Part shown: positions 12,401 to 24,400 of the stretch, piece after piece
Position numbering within the stretch: the stretch's first letter is position 1
Layout of the letters: every line of letters begins with the position of its first letter
DNA from: UBA8752 sp049610565
GTDB lineage: Bacteria > Bacteroidota > Bacteroidia > Flavobacteriales_D > Sanyastnellaceae
Direction: 5' to 3'
Assembly: GCA_049610565.1 (NCBI GenBank)
Contig: JBMYZR010000015.1
Coordinates: 1 to 40,133, forward strand
DNA: 40,133 bases
Program-made: the position numbers and the translations under genes
The notes under the pieces: generated by a model
Told to the model about the DNA's origin: nothing
Database searches by the model: none
Seen by the model: only the letters and a program-made list of their open reading frames with translations

Positions 12401-15400
12401 GCATCGTACATGAGGAACATGCCCTCCAATTCCGGATTCGGGTATTTCTGGAAGAAGAGTTTGGCTGCTTCGTGGCCCTTGTACGCCGTTTCGTGCAATG
12501 GGTTGTTGATGGTGTTGGTCGGATCGGTGGGGTCGGGGATGTTCTGGATGTACCGGATCGGTTCCTGGTAGGCATCCCATGCGATGGCCGGCTCCCAGCC
12601 GCGGATTTCGTCGATGTCCATCCGGTATGCAGCCATTTCTTGCGTGGTGGTGTTTTCACCAGCACAGGAAAGGTCGCAGTCGAAGAAGATGTTGGCGAAA
12701 GGATTGAAGTTGCAGGCGTTGTAGACGCGACTGCAGCCTGGGTTGGATTCGCCCATGGGGGCACGTCGCACAGAACGCCGGTTCACGGTGGGCAGCGCGA
12801 GATAGGACAGGGTGTCTGCGTTACCGAGAAGTTCACCGTCGATGACCATCATGCTGTCGGAGGTCATGGCGCCGTCGAAGAAGAGGTTGTTGACGGAGAA
12901 GGTCTCACTGCTTTCATGGCCCTGTCGTTGTGTCATCTGATCGACGAATCGACCAGCATTGTCCGGGATGAGAACCGACTCCAATGAGGCCAATGGCAAT
13001 GGGTGGCGGCTGAGCAGGTTGTCTCGCCACTGTCCCGGAGTGGTGGGCATTTCGTTCTCGTCGCGAGGCGTGAGGGACTCTCTCGAGAGTTCGTCTCCCT
13101 CGGCCAGCAGATGAGAATCTTCCCGAGACAGGAATTCATTCCAGATGGACACCCGGTGAATCAGAACATCCGCCCCTCCGAGGATGATGCTCTTCACTTG
13201 GACCTCGGAGGTGAGGTCGATGGGAGAGATGATGTCGGAATCCAGATCGCTTTCCGTCCAATAGAATTCGACGGGGTCATTCCACACGAACGTGTCCGTG
13301 GTGTCTTCCGCTTGATTCCTCAGGATGAGGCGCATCGCGTCGGTGCCGTCGCCATGGCCTGACCGGATGGCCAGCATGGCGTGGTACCAGCGGTCGTGGT
13401 CGAGGGCATACTCGTTGCGTGTGGCATCGGAGGGAACCCGGTTCAATTCCGCGGATCCCTGCACGCGCCAGCGGAGGTCGTTCAGGTTGCTCGGCGTGTC
13501 GTCCCCGCTGAGGAGGAAGGTCAGGTCACTGCCCGCGTTTTGCGTCAGCTTGAGCACACTGCCGTGGTTGAACGCATCTCCCGACTTGGGCGAGTGGGTT
13601 CGGAACCACCATTCGATGCTGAAGTCCCCATGGAGTCCCTGGAGGGGATCGTTGGGTTCATTCACCGGAAGGATGATGTTCTTGTTGTTCCGGAATTGGA
13701 CCGAGTAGGCGTCGGACAGGTCCGTCATCACCTCGTTGATTCCTCCGGTGCCTTGGGCCACAGGGTGGCTTGCGCTGATGGAGAAGTCATAGGTTCCCTG
13801 TTCCACTTCACTGGACAGGTACTGGAGACACGTCAAGTACGTGTCGGTGCCTTGCCGGTGTGAGCGGACCGCGAAGTTGCCTGTGAAGTCCTCTGCGTCG
13901 GCTTCCAGATTGGTCGGGTCCGTGTCGTCCCGCACAATCACGCGGTAGTCCCCCGAAGGGAGGTCCAGACGCATGGTGACCATGGAGTAGGGGTAGGCCT
14001 CTCCCTGGGCGGCGAGGCGGTCGCTGTAGGTGGTCAGGTCTGACCGGAAACTGTGGACATCCTCATAGCTTCCATCCGCCGTCTTGCGTTGCATGACGGG
14101 GTATTCGAGGGGCAGGGAGGTGTCATCCGTGAACCAGTCCACGTAGACCATTTCACCCGGTCCGAAGTAGGCGTAGTTGCAGGCCAGCTCGCCTCCGCCT
14201 GCATCGTACACGGCGTAGGGCAAGTAGTTCACGTACTCGAGGAAGGGGTCCGTGCATCCGCTGGGGAGGGCGTAATCGCAATAACGGAGCTCGCCATTGA
14301 ACTCCATCGGCTCGAAGTTGACGGCGTTGGGATCGGGGCAAGCCACGGATCCTTGGGCCGCGGCATTCCACAGCCAGGCGCTCATTTCCGAGCGGTAGTT
14401 GGCGATGTCGTCATCGGCGCCGCGGAGGACGTACCCTGTCAAGGGTTGCACGTCTTCCACAATGGCATCATCGGCGTGTGTCCGGATTTCGAGGATCATC
14501 GGAGCGGTGCTCGATCCTGAATTCGGGGTCCCGTTGAGCAGCGTGAAGGTGAGGTGGTTGAAGTTGCCGTACTCCACCTCGACGTTCTCCGTGTACAGGC
14601 CCACCTGGTCCCAGAGCGGGGTGTACCGACCGGCTTGACGGGCTGTGAACCGGTACTTGTTGGGGTTGTTGGGCGACGATTCTGCCCACAGGCTGATGAA
14701 CTCCTTCTCGCGGTTGTCCGTCGGATCGATGTACTGCATGCTGAACAGCGGCACCTTGCCATCCGGGCTGTTGGTGACGGTGGCCTTGGCGAGCCTCATC
14801 CACTGGCTGAGGGTGAACACTTCACCTTCATCGGTTTTGTGGATGTCCGGGAAGTGATCCAGGGTTCCCCCATCCATTTGTGCATGGTGGCGGAGGTCCA
14901 GCCGGACCCACTCGTTCTCTTCGAGCATCAGGGCGTTTCGGGCCGTGTAATCGCCCTGTGCCTCGACTTCGATGTAGGCGCTGTCCACGGCAGTTCCGAC
15001 CTCGTACTTGACGATGCCGGTCGTTCCGCCAAAGGCGGAGCGCCAGCCAACCGGATAGGGAGTCGGATTGAAGAACTCCTGGTAGTTGTTTCCGCCACAG
15101 TCGACAAAGGCACCCACACGGTATTCATACAGGACGCCGGCGGCGAGGTCCTGGTCGATGAACCAGGTAATGTCCTCCGAGGAGAAAATCTGCTCCCAGG
15201 CGTCTTCATCAGGATTGGCCGGCTCATACAGCCGGCGGTAGAGCCGGAATTGGTCAATGTTGCCGTCGAGGTCGAGGGCATTGTCCCACTCGATGCGGAC
15301 TTTGTAAGGGTAGCGTCCCTCAGAGACGAACACCCCTTCTTCGAACGGACCGGTTTGCTTCCACGGGTTCTCAATGGTTCCGAGGATGCTCAAGGTCACA

Positions 15401-18400
15401 GGGTCCGTGGCAAAGGCCGGGTATTCGCAGATTTGCTGCACTGCCCGGTATTGGACGGTCTCGCAGCCCCACAGGGAGCTGAAGAGGGTGCTGTCCGTGT
15501 ACTGGACCATGTCCACGATGCCGTCGCTCGGGCTGTCGTCCCGGTTGACCCAGTATTTCGCATGAATCGGGTGTCCGAATTCATCCTTTTCGTTGTCCGG
15601 CAGGGTCGCCGCATCCACGGAGAAGAGGGTGGCATCGGCCCAGGGTTCGGCGATGGTGTTGTCTGCCAGGATGTGGCCAATGTCCATGATGTATTCCCAT
15701 CCCGCTTCTGGTCCGAAGGCGGCTTGGGATTCGTTTCTCCGTTGCAAATACACCCGTCCTCCACTGCTCGCGAGGTCGGCGTTGTGGTTCCACGTCAGTT
15801 GGACCGAGTTGGTCAGGGTGTCCACGGGAGCGTAAGCCAAAGGCGTGCCATCGACATTGGTCCAATTGGCCGTTGAGGTGGTGTCGGAGACGACGAGCTC
15901 CTTCATGGCGAAATCCTCATTGGGTGTGGTGCACAACGGCACAACATTGTTCTCATGAGACCAGACCATCGTGCGCCGTGCGGGTGTGATCCACAGGGCT
16001 GCTGCACTGATGACGAGGTTGTCTCCTCCAAGGAAGTCCGCCTCGGTGCCGACATTCAAGTCGGAGACCGGGAACTCGATGGCCATCACGTCCTCCATCA
16101 GGTTCGGGCAGTTCTTCAGAACCAGGGGGTAGTCCGTCACGGAGAATGTCTTGTCCCAGACGGGCGCATTGTCTCCATCCTTTGTGATGTGGATGTGGAA
16201 CATGGCGTGCGCCGAACTTCCGTTGGGTACGCCCCAGAAGGGCAGGCCGAGTTCAGCGGCTTCGTGGCCGTTGAATGCGACATCTTCGGCAATCGTGGAC
16301 GTGAACATCGGCGCTGTGATGGGCAGCTCGAACTTGAGGATGTGGTCATCGTATTCGCCGCCGATGACAAGCTCGAGATCGGTCACCATGTTGTTCACAT
16401 GGAACGTGGCCACGTCAGCGCCGTCGTTCCAGAGGCCATGACCGTCCTGCATGCTGTGGTATTCGATGTTCACGTCGCCTGAGTTCATGCCCGCGATGGG
16501 GGTTCCAGTGAGCGCGGATTTCAGGCCGTCGGCCAGTGTGTTGCCCGCGTCATCGGAGGTCCACAGGGCGCCCAGGTCGACATTGCCGAGGTGGTTGGTG
16601 CCCGAAATGAGGTCGATGGAGGTCGGACCGGATGCAGCGAGGCTTTGCTGGGCGAAGTAGCGTCCGTGTTGGGGGTTCATCAGGTCCTCACCCTGTGTGG
16701 GGTCTGGTGCGATGAGGAGGGGCACATTCCAGTTGGCTACGCTTTGGGATGTGCTGGAGAGCGCCGTCCACCCCGGAGTTGGGTAGGGCGTGTTGTCCCG
16801 AAGGGTTGCGAAGTGGCTCTGCTCGAGCAAGGCCACTGTGGGAATGGAATGAGCACCATCGCTCGAATAGCGAATGCCGATGACATCCGAGCTCGTCGGC
16901 ACCATGTACACGTCCGTTCCCGTGAGGTCGGGGGAGTAGGTTTTCTCCATCACGGCGCGGAATGCGCCGGAACCGGAGACGTTGCGCCATCCCGTGCTTC
17001 CGGCGACGGCATACGGGGTGGTCGCGTCGTCCGGCGTGGCTGTTGACGCCCACGGTGACAGTCCGTCCAAGTCGAGGGCGGCGCCGGTCACCCAGGTCCA
17101 CGGTCCCGATTGGGGATGGCGCCGGAGTCCGAAGTAGACGTCGGAGCCACTGTTGGCGAGAATGTCGATTTCAGCTTGCGTTTCCGCTGTGGCCAGCCGG
17201 CCGCCGGCCAGTTTGGCCGCCTGATTGGCCGCTTCCCACGATGAGAAGAGTGCGGACGACACGAAATAGCCAACGGAGTCCGGAGCGGGTCCGATTTGAC
17301 TCCAGCCCGATGGCACATCGTTGAGGGCTCCGATGTCGGGGCCGGTTTGTGTTTCGTGGGCGAAGCGCATGAGGTCTGAGGTTTTACCATACTTGCGCAG
17401 ATACCCTTGAAGGCCTTCCAGCGAGGTGTCGTCGTTCCTGTCACCCAGCAGGGCGCCGACGTACGCTTTGTCGTCTGCCAGATCGTAGATGTTGAAGAGC
17501 AGGTTGTCTTCGGTCATCGGTGTGATGCGAAGAGCGGGTGTGCCAATGGTGGGGAGTTCGAACAGGCCATGGATGGAGGCCGTTCCATCGGTTCTGACAA
17601 GTGCGCCGGCCTCATTCAGGTAGACGAATCGGCCTGCTGAAGCGGGATTGGAAATGGCGCTGCCAAAGCCGGACCACTGCATGGAGGGGGCGGCGAGGAT
17701 GGGCGCCCAATCTGTCAGGTTGGGTTCTGTGGTTTTGTGTCCGAGCCATCCATGGCAATTCATGGAAGACAGGGTGTCCAGAAGGTCTGAGTCGGTCAAG
17801 GTGATCAGTTTTCCTCCGTTGAGGAAGGCGTCCTGTTGCGCTTGTTCGAAGGTCATCGGCGTCTCGGAGAGATAGATGAGCCTGCCGTCCACGCTCTGGA
17901 TGAGGTTGTAGATGCTGTTGTCCGTGGTGATTTCCTGGGTGATGCTGATCAGGTCAGGGTGGTCAGGAAGCAAGGCGGCCGTGTGGTGATAGGACACCTG
18001 CACTTCGGTCAAGCTGGGGTCGTTTCCGGCGTTGTCGGGAATGAGGGTGGTGATGATGTCATCCTCAAAACTCTCGATGTCCACGTGGGGTGTTGTGGCA
18101 ATGGGTGCTGAAGAGCCGGCCACTTGAACCTGCTGAAGGAGGAAATCGCCTGTGTTGACGCGAACCGGACCGGTCTTGATGGCCGGCGGCGTAATCATCG
18201 TCAGTCCAAATTGGACCACGGCGCAGTCTTCGCAGGCGTCAGGATTGGCCACGCTCAAGGTCCACTCTCCGTTCAGCAATTCGCCATTGGTTGCCAAAGC
18301 CTCGGTCAGCGACGAGAAGGCGTCGAAGGAGAAGGGGTAAATGTTGGCTTCGACGGCGCCCGGCTTTTGCGGTGCGGTCAACTCATACGCCAAGGTCCTT

Positions 18401-21400
18401 GGGTCGAATGAGGGGTTGGTGTCATTGCTGAGGGTGACGGCGATGTCGGTCAGATACACACCGTGAGCAGGGTTCATCTGCAAGGAGTCTACCGCGTTGA
18501 TGTTCAGGATGGCGGACTTCTCGAAGCGAATCTTGAAGTCCTGCATGGCGTGCGTGATGGTGGGGGTGCGGTCCACGATGTGGAGCCTCCAGTCTACCAG
18601 GGATTCCTTGGTGCCAAAATGGGTGGAGAAGTCATTGTCATCCGCCAGGATGTATACCGCATCTACGCCCAGGTTGGCCAGCACGGTCGCATTGTTGGGG
18701 TCTTCTGTGAACGACTCATAGAAGCGAATGGTGTTCTGGCCTGCATTGAGCGGAATTCCTTGATACAGGATCATGAGGATGCTGTCGGCCGTGCCTGCAT
18801 TGTATTCGAGGAAGAGGTCGGCTTGGTTGGAGGATGCGGATGCATCGATGGTCACCTGAGCGTACTTCATCTGCGTTCCCTCGATGCTGTTGTTCAGGTC
18901 TGCGATGGGCTCGCTGTCGCTCGACTCGCCATTGACCGGATTCAGCTCGAGATAGGTGGCGCCATTTTCCGAGTCGACCGTTGCGGTCAGGGTGGCGGCC
19001 ACTTCGGCCTTGGCTTCCTTGGAAATCTGAATGAGTGCTTTGTGCTGGGCCCCGTTGGGCTTGTCCACAAGATACCCGTTCAGTTGGAGAAGGCCATAGT
19101 TGGCATTTCCTCCTGCATCATTCGGGTACCCTGGAGTATTGGGGTCCCACGAGGGGGTTCCTGAGCCATTGTTGTGCCATTGCCATCCTCCGCCGGGTTC
19201 GGCATAGGCTCCATTGACAGGCTGCTGTTCGAGGCCGACCCAACATGCCGCTGGAATCAAAGAGCCCAGGGTGTTCAAGATGCCAGGCTCTGCGTCACGG
19301 TTGCAGAAAAGTCCGCCGCCCACAATGGCTGCCGCCCGCTCAGCTTGGGCAAAGGTCATGTTGGTGTTCGAGAAATAATACCAGTTGTCTTCGGTCTCGT
19401 AAAGCGGGGTCCAATCGATGGTGGTTCCCGTCAAGGAGGAGGTCACTGTGGCTGGATTCACGAGGCGCTCCGTCGGCTTGTCGAACAGGGCCTTTCTCCG
19501 GTTGGATCCGGTTTCTTCCAGCGCCTTGAATTGGGTGCTCTGTGCCACAAGGTGCCATTGGTTGTCAGCAGGCGCTACGGTTTCCAACACCATGGTGGCT
19601 TGAGACAATCCGCCCAGAATGGAGGATTCGCCCACCATTCCATGGTTTTCTCGGCTGCTCCATTCGTTGTTCCAGCGGAAGGATGTTCCGCCCTTGCGCC
19701 AATACTCGATGTTGATCTCCTGTCCTTTGTTGTTGGGCTCGCCCCCATTCCAGCGCGTGTAGGTATTGGTGCGTGCGCCAGAGCCGTCCATGTTCAATTG
19801 AATAGCACTGCCTTCCGAGGCATACTGGGTTCGCATGCCAGACCACATGTCTCCCCAGGTCCAATCGTAATCTCCGACTACGTATTGTTCCATGCTGCTG
19901 TTGTTTCCAAACGTGCCCGGCGAAACTCCCCATTCGCGGAGTTTGTTGTAATACCAGCTGTAGGTGTGCTTGTCTGCAGTCCAGAGGAAAAAGTACACTG
20001 TCCCCATCACGTCCAGGTCCTCAAAGGCTGCATTGCTCGGTTGTGAGCCGCCAGAGGCTGCGGAGAAGCTGGGCAGCTCATACTTGAAGCTCACATCCTG
20101 GTTGGCTCCCAGTGTTCTGCGGTTGAAGAGATAATACCCCGTTTCCTGCCAACGCCCGAAGATGTTGCCGACGATGTGGATGTCATACAGACGTCCGTCT
20201 CGGCCAACGGGAACCATTTTGATGGAGCTGGACGGAATGGTGACCTTTTGCCGGCCGTTGCTGGCGCCGGATACAATTTTTGGATAGCTGTTCAGGTCCG
20301 AAACCAGCTGGCAATAGTCGATGTTGTGGAATTTGAACACGCCATTGACATGTCCGGTGGGCGGAGTGCCGGCCACCCAGTCTTGATAGAAGGTGGATTC
20401 TCCAGTGGTTTTGCAGCTCCAGGTTCCCGCTGTATTTCGGGTGATGTAGTTCCAGATTCGGTCTGCGCCCGGCACATAATCCTTGACCCAGGTTTGCTCG
20501 GACGAGGTCGAGGCAATGAAGCCGAACGTGGACTCGGCGTTGAATTTGCTGAAGTTCTGCCGGCTGGTGGACCTCACATACGCGCGGCCATTGTTGATTC
20601 GAAGGTCTTCATACGCGACACCATTCCGACTGGAGGATCCGTTCAGAAGCGGGAAATTCGAGGTGGTTCCGGGACCTTTGCTGTCTATTCCGAGGAGGGG
20701 AGATTGGACATGCCCGGTTGGGAATGCATTTTCCACGGTGGTGTTCTTCCATTTCCACAGAAGTCCGTTGCTGGCATTGTCAGAGGCGACGATTCCCGCT
20801 GTGACCGAGAGGGAGGCGTCGAGCCACGCTTCGTCGGAATTGTTGAGCAGGCTGATGTCGTTGATTTCCCCATCACTCAGCGCAGATAGTTCTGCAGCAC
20901 CGGAGGACAACGTGCCGCCTGTGAACAGGTCGTAGTCGTAATCATGGGCTTCTTGCCAGGTCAACTTTTGACCATTGGCTTTTGCATTCAAGGTGTAATA
21001 GTCCCGGTTGTTGTCATTGCCGCTGATGAACGTGGCGGATCGGAACACCGGGTGTGCAGTTGTGCTCTCAGCCCGAGACAGGTTGGCGGTGATTGTGCCG
21101 AGCTGGGTGTTGAGCGTGTTGAATTCCTGACAGAAGGCCGGGCGGACCGTAGACGAGGGCAGTTGGGTCGACCAGAAAGAGTAGCCTGTGGTGTCGACGC
21201 AGGGTGTCAAGGAGCTTGAGCCGTAATGGGCGTCCGTTCCTGTGGCAGCCACTTTCAAGCTGATGTTGGAGTAGTTGGATTCATCGGTCAAATCCGAGTG
21301 GTCATAGGCCAGATTGGAGAGGATGATGACGCCGCTGTCGTCCACGGAGAGCGCTTGGAACTCGCCTTGCATGGCCGGGGTGAAGCCTTCGGTGGTCGTG

Positions 21401-24400
21401 CGGGTGAATCCAACATCATCTGCTGAGAACTTGGACCAGCTGTCCGACAGGACTTCGGATGAGGATTGGATCACATCTTCCACGGATGTGGGGGCATAGG
21501 CGTTGGTGGAGATGGCATCGGCTGAGGCTGCCGTGTTGCCGGATCCGCCCATCATCCCCATGAACGTCTTGTCGAAGGTGCCAGCATCCTGAATGGTGAT
21601 GTCGAAAGGCTGACCGAATTGCAGATTGGAGAATCGTGAGTAGGTGGTACGGGCACCATACTCCTCTCGCGCCATGTCAAAGGGAATGAACGCGAGATTG
21701 CTGTAGGGACCGGTGAAGACCACGGAGTCTCCTCCGAGACCGCCAGCGTGGTAGACCATGCGCAAGGGGATCCTGCGGTCGGAATCGAACACATCGCAGA
21801 GGCCGTCTTCGTCGATGTCCCCATTGATGACGAAGCCGAAGCCATTTTCACTGGGGCTGCAGAAGCCACAGGGGGTGGAGGTGTAATCGACATAAATGCA
21901 GCCGTTGACGGCGTCTGGATTGTTCAGGTGGGGGTTGTTGGGGAACTGATAATCGTTCTTGTTCTCCAGGGTGATGGGGTCGATGTCGTCTTCAGCTGTC
22001 AGCTTGTAGTTGCAAGCCGTGGGGTCCGTGCAGCCTTCGAAGCGGTCACAATATCCATCTCCGTCGATGTCTTGGGATTCCGCTTGGCCAGACCCATCGA
22101 GAATGTCTTCGCAGAAAATGCAGTTGTCGGGGTCTTCGTACAGACAGGACGCATCGTCTGCTTTGGTCGCATTGATGTCGTAGTTGCAGGCCGTGGGTTG
22201 CATGCATCCCGTGCACTGCTCAGCGTCGACACAGATTCCGGGGAAGACGGCGGTGGGGTTGTAATTGCAGGCGTCCTCTTCCATGCAGCCCTCCAATTCA
22301 TCACAGATGTTGTTGAAGTTGGCGTCCAGCTCACAGATGCCCGCACAATTGTAGCTGTCGGTGGGGTAGTGGAAATGGAGCTTGCCTGAGGAGGCGAGGG
22401 TTTCACCATTGAAGGATTGGAATCCATTGGTGCCAAAGTCGCCGGTCACGGCGATCTCGACAGTGCCGGAGTGATAGGTGAACCCGTCTTCGTCGTGATG
22501 CTGCGTGGTGGAGCTGAAGATTTGGATGAACGGGGAGTTCGTTTCCATCCTCAAGGCCCGGTTGGAGGGCACGTTGAGAAGCTTGTAGATGCCCGTGCCC
22601 ACCAGGTAGACCGTGGAGTCGAGGGATTGGGTAGCCTGCCCGTTGAGGTCGATGTAGAGGACGTCCTGTACCGTGTCCGTTTCAAACGCCGTTTCGATGA
22701 CGGAGGGCAGGCATTGCCGGCTTTCCTGGTGATTGCAGATTCCGTTTCCGTCCGTGTCATTGCCGCTCATCAGCGAGAGTTCCGACTTCGGGTACTCGAG
22801 GACGAGGTGGGCAAGGTAGGCCCCTGAGATGAGCGTGCCGTGATCGGGCATGGGGATCCACTTTCCGGCACCGCGTGGGCTCGCAATGTCCATGGAGGTG
22901 GACATGTCGCATCCGGCGTTCAGGTGCCATCTGCGGTCTTGATTCGTCCGCCAGAGTTGCGCATAGTCATAGCTCGCATAATCGACCTCATCGCAATTCG
23001 CAAACTGATGATCCGTGCCACTGAGGTCCTCATCATGGTCCCAATTTTCGTAGGCGATGGGGAGGAAGTCGGTGATGGACACCCACGTCCCGTCCACAAT
23101 GGTGGGAAGGTCGAGTGATTCTGCCGCATCAGCATCGACATCCGCTCCATCGGCCACGTCCGTTCCTGCCGCTTCCGATGCTGCGTCGGTCAACTCGTCG
23201 TCGACACTGGCGACAGCGTCGGCATCGGCGTTGTCTTCTGCTTGGGTCAGGTAGTTTTCGTCGTCGGTGATGCCGAGCCAGATGCGGTCGACATTCTGGC
23301 TCTCCATCAGGGTCAGGATGGAGTCGTTTTCCGTCGCGTTGTCGATGTGGATGAGGTGGGAGGCAAACGTGCTCCAATCCAAAGACCATTCCGAGCGCAG
23401 CTCCTCGAACGTGGTCTGGATGCTGGACACGTAATAGTGGCTGGTCTCCGTCTCGCCGAGGTAGTTGAAATGGATGCGTTCCAACTCCATGCCGGCTTCA
23501 GTGGTGTCGGCGCAGTAGGTGCAAGGGTCACAGTCCAGGCACAAGGGGGCGGGATACCCACATTCGGCCTCGAGGTTGGCGGGCATCTCCATGATGGCGG
23601 GCAGCGTGTCCGCACCGGAAGCGGCCGTGTACCCGTTGGCGCTGGCCCCGTTCAAGTAGCCTGGTGACACCTCGGAGTAGTCAAATTCGAGGAGAAGGTG
23701 TGCGGGATTCTGTGCGCCGGACTTGTATTCCCGGAATGCACCGGACCGGGTGAAGTGGCCTCCGTATTGGTCGACGGGCAGCCACTGTCCAGGCGCCAGC
23801 GTGACCGCGGAAACCGTGAGGTCATCCAGTTCGTTCAGGTCGGCAAAAGTGGTGGTCGTGTTGTTGACCATCTGGCCGTAGTCGTAGATCTCGTGGAGGT
23901 CATCCACGTTCCACGGGATCACATGTTGTGGGGTGCTGAGGGTGTTGGGATCGATGACCCAATTCAAATAGGCGTCTGCAGCCAGCCCGGAGTCATCGCG
24001 CATGTGGTTCCACTGGCCTTCACCGAAGGCTGCATCGGGGCGGTCCGTGATGCCCAGCCAAAGCCGTTCAGGAGCGTTCTGGGCGGATTGGAGAAGGCCC
24101 AGGATTTCGCTGTTCTCCGTGCTCGATTCAATCTGAACGAGATGGCGGCGGATTCGGTTCCAACTTTGGTGGCGGGTGTGCTCCAGCGTCCGGGGATTGT
24201 TGGCCGCCGTGCTGTAGTAATAGGACTTGCCGGACACTGAGCCGAGCAAAGTGAACCCGACCCCTTCGATGTCGAGGGTGAGGGGAATGTCGGTCCACGC
24301 TTCCGTCCAGTTGGATTTGAATCCGACCATCAGGGCCTCATTCTCGTCGTCCAATTGAGCCAGAGTGCATCCGTGCTCAGTGGCGAGGGCAATGGCTTCG

